Positions 7,294 to 16,059 of a stretch of DNA of 64,000 bases are shown piece after piece. Below the pieces are notes generated by a model. That model did no database searches. It saw only the letters and a program-made list of their open reading frames with translations, and had not been told where the DNA came from. The stretch's first letter is position 1. The number at the start of each line of letters is the position of its first letter. The stretch lies in the NCBI RefSeq assembly GCF_012844235.1, contig NZ_JABAGR010000006.1, positions 1 through 64,000 on the forward strand, read 5' to 3'. Made by a program: the position numbers and the translations under genes. The stretch is from Parafannyhessea umbonata (GTDB lineage Bacteria; Actinomycetota; Coriobacteriia; Coriobacteriales; Atopobiaceae).

Positions 7294-8103
7294 CTACGAG
7301 AGCGAGGACACGATCTGCGAGAGTGCGTCGTTCGCCTTCTGGCGGGCGGACTCGATGTCCGAGGACGACACGTTCTGGAAGTCGATGTTGGGCAGGTTGT
7401 CGGAGTCGATGGTGATGCCGTCGACGGAGAGGCTGCCAAGCAGGTCGTTCGCGGCGTCCTGGGCGTCCTTCACCTTGGACTTGTCCACCTTTACGTCGTC
7501 CGGGACGACGGTCTTGTCCAGCACCTTGCCGTCCTTGCCGACCAGCGTGACGGTGCACTTGACGTCCTTGCCCGTGACCTGCTGGTAGGCGCAGACGGGC
7601 AGACCGACGGCGATGGCGTCGTACATGTCCGCCATCTTCAGCTTGTCCGTGCCGAGCGTAATCGTGACCTTCGAGAAGTCCTTGTTGTGCTCCACCTTCG
7701 TGACGTTGGGGAAGGCATCGGAGTTTGCCATGGCGTCGAGCGCTGCCTTCACGCTCTTGCGCAGCTTGGACGAGAAGGACTTGTACTGCTCCTTGGTCAT
7801 GGTGACCGTCCAGCTGCCGTTCTTGTTCTTGACGGCCTTCGTGCCGATGGTCTTCTCGAGCAGCTTCTTGATCTGCTTCGTGGACTTGCCCGCGTACTCG
7901 CTTCCCTGGAAGTAGTAGCTGGGGATGGTGACCTTCATGGTGTCGGAGGATTCGTCCTTCTGACTCTTCTTTGCGGAGCTGACCTCCGTGGCGTCGACCG
8001 CCTTGCCGTTGACCGTGCCGCAGGCGACAAGGCCGAGCCCCATGGTGAGCGCGCATGCGACCGCAAGGCCCTTGCGCGCGATGCTGTGAGTGCGCTTGAG
8101 CAT
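7294..8103 (-). CDS. Predicted lipoprotein of unknown function
   Basis: A 269-residue protein with a typical lipoprotein signal: basic MLKRTHSIARK, a hydrophobic core, then the lipobox GLVACG with the modified Cys near residue 28. The mature part is Lys/Asp/Ser-rich, with a central region (residues 55-160) of mixed helices and strands and a C-terminal helical region. I do not recognise a domain. It would sit on the outer face of the membrane. It is monocistronic, with copy 2 of the 68-bp repeat as its probable terminator. Confidence 0.8.
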   Translation of the reverse strand: MLKRTHSIARKGLAVACALTMGLGLVACGTVNGKAVDATEVSSAKKSQKDESSDTMKVTIPSYYFQGSEYAGKSTKQIKKLLEKTIGTKAVKNKNGSWTVTMTKEQYKSFSSKLRKSVKAALDAMANSDAFPNVTKVEHNKDFSKVTITLGTDKLKMADMYDAIAVGLPVCAYQQVTGKDVKCTVTLVGKDGKVLDKTVVPDDVKVDKSKVKDAQDAANDLLGSLSVDGITIDSDNLPNIDFQNVSSSDIESARQKANDALSQIVSSLS

Positions 8104-8228
8104 GTCATCCTCCCGATGTGCCTATGACGTGCTGATGCCGAATGCCCACATTCTACCCATTTGGGGCGGGTTGTGGTCGATGTGCCCACGATGGTGACAA
8201 ACGTCACGGGTGGCTGAACGAAACGTGA

Positions 8229-8260
8229 ACGGCCCGCCGCGTGTTGTCGCGACGGGCCGT
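8229..8260 (-). terminator. Hairpin after the alpha/beta-hydrolase gene
   Basis: ACGGCCCG-C-CGCG and CGCG-A-CGGGCCGT form a long stem with a single C-A mismatch and a 6-base loop. It lies 52 bp past the stop of the minus-strand hydrolase gene at 8312, so it probably ends that transcript before the lipoprotein promoter. Confidence 0.6.
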
Positions 8261-8311
8261 GGAAGGCGTTGTGCATGGGGAAGTTGCGTATGGGAACGTT
8301 GTGCGTGCCGG

Positions 8312-9121
8312 TTAGATGCGATGCTCCATCCAGGCGATGTAGTCCGCGATGACCTCGTCGCGGCACCACTCGTTTACGACCTCGTGGTAGCAGTTGCCGT
8401 AGATCTTCATCTGCTTGTCCGTGCTCGCGACGGCGGCAAACAGGTCGTAGGTGTCCTCGTAGGAGATGAGGCCGTCCTTCTCGCCGTGCGTGAGCAGCAC
8501 GGGATACGCGAACTTGCACTTGTTGTCCGCAAACCACGCAAGGCCGTCCTTCAGGGCATATACCAGGCCAATCGCGAACGTCTTGCGGTTGAGGGGATCC
8601 CTTGCGTACCAGTCGCGAACCTCGTCGACGCTGCAGACGCCGCTGCCGAGCTCGTTGGGGAGCTGCGTGTGCGGGTCGACGCCCGTGGGCGTGCTGGCAA
8701 ACATGCCCGCCTTGTCCTCCGTGAGGCCGCCGTTACAGATGATGCCGCGGAGGTTCTTGTTGGGATACTTCACTCCGTAGAGCGCGACGCAGTAGCCACC
8801 CATGCTGTGGCCGAAGAGGAATACGGGACGATCGGGGTTCTCGGCGATGGCGCGGTCGACCACGACGTTGGTGTCGTCCAGAATCTCATCCCAGCGGGAG
8901 TAGTACGCGCATTCGCCCTCGCTCTTGCCGTGGCCGCGGTGGTCGAAGCGATACGTGCCGATGCCGGCCTCGTGCAGCTTCTGGGCCAGGTAGTCATAGC
9001 GGCCCTGGTGCTCGCACAGGCCGTGCACTATGACGCATACGGCCCTGTCGTCTGCGGTGACCTCTGGGTTGTAGAAGAGCCGCGTGCCGTCGAACGAGGT
9101 GATGAACTGGTCGTCTGCCAT
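8312..9121 (-). CDS. Alpha/beta hydrolase, lysophospholipase/monoacylglycerol lipase type
   Basis: A 269-residue serine hydrolase of the lysophospholipase (PldB-like, Hydrolase_4) group, expected to release fatty acids from monoacylglycerols or lysophospholipids. The oxyanion region VIVHGLCEHQGRY, the RFDHRGHGKS loop, the nucleophile elbow GHSMGG, the acidic residue in THGEKDGLIS and the C-terminal His in NCYHEVVNE are all present. The open frame extends upstream, but the ATG at 9121 follows AAGGAGG and gives the family length. No signal peptide is present. Confidence 0.85.
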   Translation of the reverse strand: MADDQFITSFDGTRLFYNPEVTADDRAVCVIVHGLCEHQGRYDYLAQKLHEAGIGTYRFDHRGHGKSEGECAYYSRWDEILDDTNVVVDRAIAENPDRPVFLFGHSMGGYCVALYGVKYPNKNLRGIICNGGLTEDKAGMFASTPTGVDPHTQLPNELGSGVCSVDEVRDWYARDPLNRKTFAIGLVYALKDGLAWFADNKCKFAYPVLLTHGEKDGLISYEDTYDLFAAVASTDKQMKIYGNCYHEVVNEWCRDEVIADYIAWMEHRI

Positions 9122-9424
9122 GGGTGGCCTCCTTGTGGTCGCGTGCGTGGCTCGCGGGCGGAAGCGTCGTGCGCGCTGGGCGTCGGTGGCGCACACGGCG
9201 ACGCCGCCCGCGAGACCGTTGCATGTTTGATTGTAGGCCGGTCGTGTGGGGTGTCGTGGCCTTCTGGGGAGACGGTCGCGGGCGCGCCGTGGGCGGAGGC
9301 GCGGGGCTGTCGCGCTGCCGCGGGAGTGGGCTGCGCGTGCGGCGACGTCGCACTTCTAGAAGTGCGATATGTGGGGACACCTGACGCGAGCGACTGGGTA
9401 CGAATTACGAGGGAGGCGGAACTG
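9122..9424. other. Divergent intergenic region between hydrolase and amylase genes
   Basis: Both flanking genes start from this stretch of about 300 bp. Apart from the palindrome at 9348-9367 I see no gene. The amylase reading frame stays open through the whole region, but only because of GC-rich codon bias. Confidence 0.4.
9348..9367. promoter_or_regulatory. 20-bp perfect palindrome upstream of the amylase gene
   Basis: TCGCACTTCT and AGAAGTGCGA form a perfect 20-bp palindrome ending 57 bp before the amylase start. A perfect even palindrome without spacer in a promoter region is typical of a dimeric repressor operator, for example LacI-type sugar regulators. No regulator gene is adjacent. 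Confidence 0.45.
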
Positions 9425-11047
9425 ATGGACAACGGAACCATGCTGCAGGGGTTCAGCTGGTACCTTCCGGCTGACGGCGCGCACTGGAGGCGCCTTGCGA
9501 AGAGCGCGCAGCGCCTTGCGGACGAGGGGGTCACGGCGGTGTGGCTGCCGCCCGCGTACAAGGGCCAGGCTGGCGGGTTTGACGTGGGCTACGGCGTGTA
9601 CGACACGTACGACCTGGGAGAATTTGACCAGAAGGGAACCGTCGCCACCAAGTACGGCACGAAGGACGAGTACCTTGCGTGCATTCGGGCGCTGCAGGCC
9701 GCGGGCGTGCAGGCGCTGGGAGACGTGGTGCTGAACCAGCGCATGGGCGCGGATGCGACGGAGGACGTGGTTGCGCGCGAGGTTGCCGCCAACGACCGCA
9801 ACCGCGTGGTTGTGGGCCCACACAAGATTCGCGCGTGGACCAGGTTCTGCTTCCCGGGCAGGCGCGGGAAGTACTCCGCGTTCACGTGGGACTGGCGCTG
9901 CTTTCACGGCGTGGACTGGGACGACGCCACGCGGCGCGGCGGGATCTACCTGTTTGACGGCAAGAGCTGGGACAACGAGGTGGATCACGACGACAACGGC
10001 AACTACGACTACCTGATGGGCTGCGACGTGGACCTTTCGTACCCGCCCGTGTACGACGAGCTCGTGCGCTGGGGCAAGTGGTACCTGGACACGACGGGGC
10101 TCGACGGGTTCCGCTTCGACGCGCTCAAGCACATGGGTCGCGAGTTCTACCAGCGTTGGCTTCCCGAGATGCGCGACTACACCGGGCGCGAGCTCTTCTC
10201 GGTGGGGGAATACTGGACGCCGCGCGTGGACGAGCTGGTCTCGTACATAAACGACATGCCGACGATGAGCCTGTTCGACGTGCCGCTTCACTATCACTTC
10301 TATAGCGCGTCGTGCTCGAACGGGGACTTCGACCTGTCGAAGCTGTTCGACCGCACGCTGAGCACGTGGAACCCCGTGCGCGCGGTCACGTTTGTGGAGA
10401 ACCACGACACGCAGCCCGGGCAGGCGCTGCAGTCGCTCGTGCTGCCGTGGTTCAAGCCGAGCGCGTACGCGTGCATCCTGCTTCGCGAGGCCGGCTACCC
10501 GTGCGTGTTCTACGGCGACCTGTACGGCATGCCAAACGACGGCAACATCCCCGCGGTGGTGGAGCTGCCACTTTTGATGGAGATCAGGCGGCGCTTCGCG
10601 TACGGTCGCCAGCGCGACTGGCTGGACGACGCGGACACCATTGGCTGGACGCGCGAGGGCGAGCGCGGGCGCGAGGGCTCCGGCGTGGCCGTGGTGCTGA
10701 CGGACCGCGCCGGCGGCGCGAAGCGCATGCTGGTGGGCGAGGGGCACGCCGGCGAGCTGTGGCACTGCGTGATAGGGGAGGAGAAGGACGTTCGCATTGG
10801 GCCGGACGGCTGGGCGGAGTTTGGCTGCGGCGGCGGGCGGCTGTCCGTGTACCTGAGCGACGCGGCCGCCGGCGTGCTCGAGCACGACTGGGTGAACGCC
10901 ATCCACGCGCCGGACGCGGACCCGTACACGGACGACGACCCCGTGCGCGCGGAGACCGAGGAGGCCGTGCGCGAGCATCCGGAACTCGAGGGCGAGGTGC
11001 GGCGACTTGCACGGGAAGGCCTCGACGGCGAGGGCGTCGCGGGCTAG
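9425..11047 (+). CDS. Cytoplasmic alpha-amylase, GH13 family
   Basis: A 540-residue glucan hydrolase of the AmyA type (GH13 subfamily 5), acting on alpha-1,4 linkages of maltodextrin or glycogen. The four GH13 regions are visible: DVVLNQR, GFRFDALKH (nucleophile Asp), SVGEYW (acid/base Glu) and FVENHDTQ. It opens MDNGTMLQGFSWYLPADGAHW, the usual start of this subfamily. The frame is open far upstream, but the ATG at 9425 follows GAGGGAGGCGG and has no signal peptide. The last 50 residues are acidic and probably flexible. A palindrome upstream suggests sugar-responsive control. Confidence 0.93.
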   Translation: MDNGTMLQGFSWYLPADGAHWRRLAKSAQRLADEGVTAVWLPPAYKGQAGGFDVGYGVYDTYDLGEFDQKGTVATKYGTKDEYLACIRALQAAGVQALGDVVLNQRMGADATEDVVAREVAANDRNRVVVGPHKIRAWTRFCFPGRRGKYSAFTWDWRCFHGVDWDDATRRGGIYLFDGKSWDNEVDHDDNGNYDYLMGCDVDLSYPPVYDELVRWGKWYLDTTGLDGFRFDALKHMGREFYQRWLPEMRDYTGRELFSVGEYWTPRVDELVSYINDMPTMSLFDVPLHYHFYSASCSNGDFDLSKLFDRTLSTWNPVRAVTFVENHDTQPGQALQSLVLPWFKPSAYACILLREAGYPCVFYGDLYGMPNDGNIPAVVELPLLMEIRRRFAYGRQRDWLDDADTIGWTREGERGREGSGVAVVLTDRAGGAKRMLVGEGHAGELWHCVIGEEKDVRIGPDGWAEFGCGGGRLSVYLSDAAAGVLEHDWVNAIHAPDADPYTDDDPVRAETEEAVREHPELEGEVRRLAREGLDGEGVAG

Positions 11048-11122
11048 CGTGCGGCCGGCGCCGGCCCGTGCCGGCATTGCCGTCAAGCTCGCTGGCGCTG
11101 CCGGTATCTGGGCGAGAAGGGC

Positions 11123-11770
11123 CTAGAGTCCCTGCAGCGCCAGCCACGCGTCCGCAACGATCTGCGCGTGGTCGAAGGCAAGGCCGTCGCCCCTGACGTC
11201 CTGCGCGCGCAGGCGGTGCGTGATGGGCTGCTCGCGCGCCGTGAACTCGCTCGTGAGCGTCGTGCCCTCGTGCGCGAGCGCAAGCGTCACAGAGTCGCCG
11301 TCGCTCACGGGCCCCACGAGCGTCGCGGCAACGTCAAACCACGCGGCGCGAGCGGCGTCGTCTGCGGCAACGGGGATGGAGCCCGCGTCGTCCAGCGCGA
11401 CGAACGCGTACGAGATGGTCCAGCCGCGCGGGTCGCGGCCGGGGGTGCTGTACAGGCCTATGGGCTCGAGCTTCAGGCCTGACACGCAGGTCTCCTCCTC
11501 AAGCTCGCGCGCCGCGCAGGCGTCTGCGGTCTCGTCCGGGTTGCAGAAGCCGCCGGGCGTGGCCCAGCGTCCCAGGTAGGGGTGGCCGCCGCGCTGCACC
11601 AGCAGCAGCTGCAGACCACCGTCATGCCGACGGAACACGCAGATGTCTGCCGTGAGCGAGGGTTGGGGATACTTCTTCGGCGTGTAGCTTGCAAGGAACT
11701 CGGCCTCGGTCAGGCCGTTTTTGTCCCGCGGCTCCGTACCCTGCGCGGCGTTGGCTGCATCGTTAGGCAT
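11123..11770 (-). CDS. NUDIX hydrolase
   Basis: A 215-residue NUDIX pyrophosphatase. The signature is complete: GGFCNPDETADACAARELEEET, metal ligands in the RELEEET helix (written here with one residue over the plain core). The preceding LLLVQRGGHPYLGRWATPGG segment and the C-terminal half resemble ADP-ribose pyrophosphatase or NrtR-like NUDIX domains, but no DNA-binding domain is present. Its ATG overlaps the stop of the upstream TPR gene (ATGCCTAA), so the two are translationally coupled. The substrate is not readable from sequence. I chose the ATG at 11770; the frame continues to 11857 without a ribosome site. Confidence 0.
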   Translation of the reverse strand: MPNDAANAAQGTEPRDKNGLTEAEFLASYTPKKYPQPSLTADICVFRRHDGGLQLLLVQRGGHPYLGRWATPGGFCNPDETADACAARELEEETCVSGLKLEPIGLYSTPGRDPRGWTISYAFVALDDAGSIPVAADDAARAAWFDVAATLVGPVSDGDSVTLALAHEGTTLTSEFTAREQPITHRLRAQDVRGDGLAFDHAQIVADAWLALQGL

Positions 11771-12725
11771 TGGGCTCACCGTCCTTCTCGTCCTGGGCGG
11801 CCTTGGCCAGAAACTCGTTCGCCCTGTCGCGGCGCTCGTCCGCGGAAAGGCTTGCAAGCTCGTCCAGCTTGTCGAGCAGCGTCTTCCAGCCGTCGAAGTG
11901 CGTGATCGCCCGCAGCCCCGCCGCCACGTAGCGCGCGTCGTCGAACTTGCCGGCGTTCAGCGTGTCGTTCAGCAGCTCCTGCATGGTGTCGACCGCGAGC
12001 TTGGACGGGCCGTAGTTCTCGCCCGCGCGCTTCAGGCGCTGTGCGGCCTCCGCGCTGGAAAGGTGGGCGAGCCTGTGCCCGCGGCCGCTTGCGTGGGCAA
12101 GCTCGTGCAGCTCCGCGTGGGGGTCCGCGTAGACGTCGTCCGGATCGAAGTCCTCGTACACGGCGTAGTGCGCGGCCGCAAGCTCGTACTTGCCCTGCGT
12201 CACCAGAACGTTTGCGCGGAACGCGTGGTACCGCGCGAGGTCGGTTGCAATAATGATGAGCGGCCATGCGGCCTCGATGTCACGCTCCACCGCGTCGAAA
12301 TCGCCCATGGCCTCGTGCGACATGGCTCGCTCCAGGTAGAGGCCGGCGTCCGCCGTGTTGAAGCGCAGCGCGTTGTCTATGGCGGCCGCGGCGTCCTCGT
12401 AGCGCCCCAGCGCGTACAGCAGCGCGGAGTGGATGCCGTACGCGTCCGTGTACGGCGCAACGGTGGGCTTCACGGCGTTGGGGTCGACGTCCGGGTGCGC
12501 GTTGAGGTACAGGTACGCCTGCGTGGGGTCCGTGAAGTCCAGGCGGTCGGGCAGGCAGTCTGGCTCCTCCTGCGCAGACCTCTGCAAGCGGTCCAGAAGC
12601 GGTGTCAGCATGCGCAGCGCCTGATCGGGGTGCTTCATCTGCAGCGCAAACTGCACGCGCCTGAACGTTGCCTGCGCGTCGTCCCGCAGCTTCTGCTGCT
12701 CTGCCGTCAGGTCGGTGTCTGCCAT
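11763..12725 (-). CDS. Tetratricopeptide-like helical repeat protein
   Basis: A 320-residue helical protein. Segments such as AYGIHSALLYALGRYEDAAA, LYLERAMSHEAMGDFDAVE and ANVLVTQGKYELAAAHY have the A/G-Y-A spacing of tetratricopeptide repeats (roughly residues 110-210), a fold for protein-protein contacts. No signal or membrane segment. The ATG at 12725 follows AAGGAGGAACC, which rules out the much longer open frame upstream. It is the first gene of a two-gene unit with the coupled NUDIX hydrolase. The partner is unknown. Confidence 0.75.
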   Translation of the reverse strand: MADTDLTAEQQKLRDDAQATFRRVQFALQMKHPDQALRMLTPLLDRLQRSAQEEPDCLPDRLDFTDPTQAYLYLNAHPDVDPNAVKPTVAPYTDAYGIHSALLYALGRYEDAAAAIDNALRFNTADAGLYLERAMSHEAMGDFDAVERDIEAAWPLIIIATDLARYHAFRANVLVTQGKYELAAAHYAVYEDFDPDDVYADPHAELHELAHASGRGHRLAHLSSAEAAQRLKRAGENYGPSKLAVDTMQELLNDTLNAGKFDDARYVAAGLRAITHFDGWKTLLDKLDELASLSADERRDRANEFLAKAAQDEKDGEPNA

Positions 12726-12815
12726 GGTTCCTCCTTGTGCGGGACGCGCCCGCCTCGACTTTGATCCGTTCAGTATAGACTGTGTCTGCAACGTCCGCGC
12801 ACCGATGGGAGCCTC

Positions 12816-13337
12816 ATGCACAAGCCCGCGCACAGCATTCTGTTTGTCTGCCACGGCAACATCTGCCGCTCGACCATGGCGGAGTTCGTGATGCAAGACC
12901 TCGTGCGCCGCGCCGGCCTTGCGCAAGACTTTCGCATAGACTCCGCCGCCACAAGCAGGGAGGAGCTGGGAAACGACGTCCACCCCGGAACCCGCGCGAA
13001 GCTTGCCGCGGAGGGCGTGCCGTGCGGGCATCACCGCGCGCGCCAGATGGGTCCTGCGGATTATGACGCGTTCGACAACATCGTGGGCATGGACCAGGAC
13101 AACATGGACGGCATCTGCCGGCTGCTTCTGGGCGAGAAGGGCTACGGCTTCAGCTGGCGCCCCACCTCCGCGCGCGAGCGCGCCGCGGCCGACCCCGACC
13201 ACAAGGTGTCGCGCCTGCTTGACTGGGCGGGAGTCGACCGTGACGTCGCGGACCCGTGGTACACCGGCAACTTCGACGCGACGTACGACGACGTGCTGTT
13301 GGGGTGTACCGCGATGTTGGACGCGCTCACGCGGTAG
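12816..13337 (+). CDS. Low-molecular-weight protein-tyrosine phosphatase
   Basis: A 173-residue phosphatase of the LMW-PTP family. The P-loop CHGNICRS gives nucleophile Cys12, Arg18 and Ser19, and the general acid Asp146 lies in DPWYTGNF. The protein is about 20 residues longer than typical members because of an insert near residues 105-130. In bacteria these enzymes often regulate capsule kinases or stress responses; no kinase or polysaccharide gene is adjacent here. It is divergent from the TPR gene and followed by a good terminator. Confidence 0.92.
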   Translation: MHKPAHSILFVCHGNICRSTMAEFVMQDLVRRAGLAQDFRIDSAATSREELGNDVHPGTRAKLAAEGVPCGHHRARQMGPADYDAFDNIVGMDQDNMDGICRLLLGEKGYGFSWRPTSARERAAADPDHKVSRLLDWAGVDRDVADPWYTGNFDATYDDVLLGCTAMLDALTR

Positions 13338-13379
13338 GCGCTGCCCCGGCGCCGCGCTCTTCTCGCCCAAAGCAAGAAG

Positions 13380-13410
13380 CCGCCCCACGCGCCAAGGCGT
13401 GAGGCGGTTT
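13380..13410 (+). terminator. Terminator between the phosphatase and ABC importer genes
   Basis: CCGCC-C-CACGC pairs with GCGTG-A-GGCGG around a 6-base loop and is followed by TTT. On the minus strand it is followed by CTTCTTGCTTT. It can serve both the plus-strand phosphatase gene and the minus-strand ABC transporter operon that converges on it. Confidence 0.65.
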
Positions 13411-13430
13411 GCTAGCGGTTGCGGCCGGCG

Positions 13431-14213
13431 CTACGAGTTGTAGCTGTGGAAGAACGCGCGCGTCTCGGGGTCGGTCGCGTTGTCCATCACGTCTGCCGGG
13501 GTGCCGTTCTCCGCGACCTTGCCGCGGCGCAGAAGCACGATGCGGTCCGCGGCCTTGTGCGCAAAGCTCATCTCGTGCGTGGCCATCAGGATCGTGGCGC
13601 CCTGGTCCTTCAGCTCGGACACCATCTCGAGCACCTCGCCCACCAGCATGGGGTCGAGCGCGGAGGTGACCTCGTCCAGAAGCAGCAGCTCGGGGTCGCC
13701 CATCAGAGCACGGCAGATGGCGACGCGCTGCTGCTGGCCGCCGGAAAGGCGGTCCGGGTACTCGCGGGCCTTCTGGTCCATGCCGATGCGCTTCAAGAGG
13801 GCCATGGCCTTCTCCTCCGCGTCCGCGCGGTTCCACTTGAACACCTTGCGCGCGGCGAGCGTCACGTTGTTGAGGACGGTCATGTGCGGGAAGAGGTTGA
13901 ACTGCTGAAACACCACGCCAATGCGCTTGCGGCACTCGTCCTGGTTGATGCGGGGGTCCGTTATGTCGGTCTCGCCCAGCCAGATCTGGCCGTCGTTCAC
14001 GCGCTCCAGCATGTTGACGCACTTCATGAGCGTGGACTTGCCCGAGCCGGACGGTCCCAAAAGCGCGACCACCTCGTGCTTGTTCACGTCGAACGAGATG
14101 TGGTCGAGCACCACGTTGTCGCCAAAGCGCTTCACCACGTTGTCGATGCGCAGGACCTTCTGCGGCGCGCCACCCTGGGTGGCCGCGGTTCCCTCGTGTG
14201 CGATGTCTGGCAT
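13431..14213 (-). CDS. Amino-acid ABC transporter ATP-binding protein
   Basis: A 260-residue ATPase of the polar amino-acid (GlnQ/ArtP) group that powers import through the adjacent permease. Walker A GPSGSGKST, the Q-loop in VVFQQFNLFPHMTV, the signature LSGGQQQR, Walker B LLLLDE and the H-loop MATHEMSF are all present. A start at ATG 14213 overlaps the permease stop by one base (TAATG), marking a coupled operon: binding protein, permease, ATPase. An N-terminal extension of about 18 residues precedes the usual first strand. Confidence 0.93.
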   Translation of the reverse strand: MPDIAHEGTAATQGGAPQKVLRIDNVVKRFGDNVVLDHISFDVNKHEVVALLGPSGSGKSTLMKCVNMLERVNDGQIWLGETDITDPRINQDECRKRIGVVFQQFNLFPHMTVLNNVTLAARKVFKWNRADAEEKAMALLKRIGMDQKAREYPDRLSGGQQQRVAICRALMGDPELLLLDEVTSALDPMLVGEVLEMVSELKDQGATILMATHEMSFAHKAADRIVLLRRGKVAENGTPADVMDNATDPETRAFFHSYNS

Positions 14214-15070
14214 TAGACCATGCCTCCCGTCTGCTCGCGGCGGCGCAGCTTTGCGGAGTACCAGTCGTTCAGCAGGATGAACGGCACGCTCAGCAGGATG
14301 AAGAGCACGCTTGCGACCACGTACGGCGTGAAGTTGTACGTCTTGGCAACCATGATCTGGGCGGCGCGCACGGCGTCGACTGCGCCCAGGGTCGATATCA
14401 GGCCCACGTCCTTCTGCATGGATATGAAGTCGTTCATCAGGGCGGGAGCGATCTTGCGCAGCGCCTGCGGAATGATCACCAGGCGCATGGTCTGGCCGGA
14501 CGTGAGTCCCAGCGAGCGCGCGGAAGCACGCTGCGACGGGTGCACGTCCTGGAAGCCGGCGCGCAGCACCTCCGCGATGTAGGCGGAGTACGACATGATG
14601 ATGGCGACGGTACCCAGGATGGCCGGGTCTATGCGGCCAAAGATTCCCAGGCCCGGGATGCCAAAGCCAATCAGGTACAGCACGACCAGCATGGGGATGC
14701 CGCGCATGATGGTGGTGTACAGCCGCGCAACCACGCGCAGCGGAAACATGACCGCGGACGTGGTGATGCGGCACAGCGCCAGTGCCGTGCCCAGGATGGC
14801 GACGCCGATGACGGCGACCACCAGCACGCGCAGGTTAAGCAGCAGCCCGTCAAGCACCTGCGGCCACGCCTGCGCAAAGTACTCGGGCGAGAAGAACGAC
14901 TGTTGCACTCGAGGCCAGCCCGGGGAGTTTGAAAGTCCAAACGCCACGAGGCCCACGAGCACGAGGGACGAAACGACGCTCGTGAGGTGCGAGCGTACGT
15001 TCTGCTTCCTGCGGTACTCCTCGCGTTCCAGCTCGACGTCGCTCACGGCGTCCTTGGTAGAGCCAGACAT
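14213..15070 (-). CDS. Amino-acid ABC transporter permease
   Basis: A 285-residue membrane permease of the HisM/GlnP family. After a charged N-terminal region of about 30 residues it shows several hydrophobic helices (for example around residues 33-48, 85-110 and 160-180) and the EAA-type cytoplasmic loop, seen here as ASARSLGLTSGQTMRLVIIPQA. The first charged stretch is longer than in enteric homologues. The ATG at 15070 follows AAGGAAGGGGG. A terminator-like hairpin separates it from the binding-protein gene. Confidence 0.9.
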   Translation of the reverse strand: MSGSTKDAVSDVELEREEYRRKQNVRSHLTSVVSSLVLVGLVAFGLSNSPGWPRVQQSFFSPEYFAQAWPQVLDGLLLNLRVLVVAVIGVAILGTALALCRITTSAVMFPLRVVARLYTTIMRGIPMLVVLYLIGFGIPGLGIFGRIDPAILGTVAIIMSYSAYIAEVLRAGFQDVHPSQRASARSLGLTSGQTMRLVIIPQALRKIAPALMNDFISMQKDVGLISTLGAVDAVRAAQIMVAKTYNFTPYVVASVLFILLSVPFILLNDWYSAKLRRREQTGGMV

Positions 15071-15115
15071 TCGGGAAGCCCCCTTCCTTGGGGTGGGTTG
15101 CCAAAACGGTTGACG

Positions 15116-15145
15116 AAAAACGGCCGAGACCAAGGTCCCGGCCGT
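15116..15145 (-). terminator. Intra-operon terminator between binding protein and permease
   Basis: On the minus strand ACGGCCGGGACC and GGTCTCGGCCGT form a 12-bp stem with one mismatch, followed by TTTTT. It lies just after the binding-protein stop and before the permease start, so partial read-through would give more binding protein than permease, a common arrangement in ABC importer operons. Confidence 0.75.
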
Positions 15146-15165
15146 CAGAGGGCGGCGCTTCGTCC

Positions 15166-16059
15166 CTACTTCTTCAGCGTGGGGATGTCCGTCGTGTACT
15201 CTGCAAGCCACTTGTCCTGCAGCTTCTTGACCGTGCCGTCCTTGGTGAGGGCGTCCATGGCCTTCTTCACGTACTTCGTGAGCGGGGAGTTCTTCGCCAG
15301 GGTGATGCCTAGGCCCTCCTTGTCCTCGGTGCCGGGGATCTGGCCCACCACTAGACCGTCGTCGATCTGCTTGGACTGGACCATGTACACGGCCTGCGGC
15401 GTGTCGGTCACCAGCGCGTCGCACTGGCCGGAGGTCACGGCCTGCGCCGCGGCGGAGTTGTCGTCGAAGATGCTGATGCCCTCGTCCTTTCCGCCCTTGA
15501 TGATGTCCTTTACGTAGTCGTACGCGGTGGTGCCCACCATCACGGCGATGTTGGCGTCGGCAAGGTCGGAGCACTTCGTGGCGCTGGCGTACTTGCTGCT
15601 CTTCTGCAGGACGACGGCCTGAGTCGGGCGGAAGTACGCGGGCGAGAAGTCCACGGCCTTCTTGCGGTCGGAGTTGATGGACACCTGCTGGATGTTCAGG
15701 TCCCAGTCGTGCTCGCCGGGGGCGTATGCCTCGTCAAACGTGGTGCGTACCCACTTGACGTCCTTCTTCGCGAAGCCCATCTTGTCGGCCAGCGCGTAGA
15801 CGAGGGCGGCCTCGAAGCCCTTGCCGGTCTGGGGCTTGTCGTCGATCACCCACGGGGTGTAGGCGGGGTTGCCGGTCGCGACGGTCAGCTTGCCCTCGGT
15901 GTGGGTCAGGCTCTTCACGCCGCCACTCTTCTTGCTGGAGCTGCCGGAGTCACTCGAGTTGGACGATCCGCAGGCCGCGAGGCCCAGCGTGGCAAACGCG
16001 GAGGCTCCCAGTGCGATGGCCTGGCGCCTGCTGATGGCGGTATCTGTGATGGACTTCAT
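15166..16059 (-). CDS. Amino-acid ABC transporter substrate-binding lipoprotein
   Basis: A 297-residue periplasmic-binding-type protein (SBP family 3), anchored as a lipoprotein. The N-terminus has SRRQAIALG followed by the lipobox LAACG, so it may use the Tat pathway as well as lipid anchoring. After a Ser/Lys linker the binding fold starts at GKLTVATGNPAYTPWV, and the typical FDWDLNIQQVSI-like strand (EHDWDLNIQQVSI) and VDFSPAYF follow. The ATG at 16059 is preferred over one 15 bases upstream because AAAGGAA lies at the right distance. The ligand is a polar amino acid by family; its identity is unknown. Confidence 0.92.
   Translation of the reverse strand: MKSITDTAISRRQAIALGASAFATLGLAACGSSNSSDSGSSSKKSGGVKSLTHTEGKLTVATGNPAYTPWVIDDKPQTGKGFEAALVYALADKMGFAKKDVKWVRTTFDEAYAPGEHDWDLNIQQVSINSDRKKAVDFSPAYFRPTQAVVLQKSSKYASATKCSDLADANIAVMVGTTAYDYVKDIIKGGKDEGISIFDDNSAAAQAVTSGQCDALVTDTPQAVYMVQSKQIDDGLVVGQIPGTEDKEGLGITLAKNSPLTKYVKKAMDALTKDGTVKKLQDKWLAEYTTDIPTLKK

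Noticed and set aside
8210-9424. Open frame in front of the amylase gene extending it to 945 codons
   Set aside because: The ATG at 9425 has a good ribosome site and the family N-terminus; the upstream part runs over a clear alpha/beta-hydrolase gene on the other strand.
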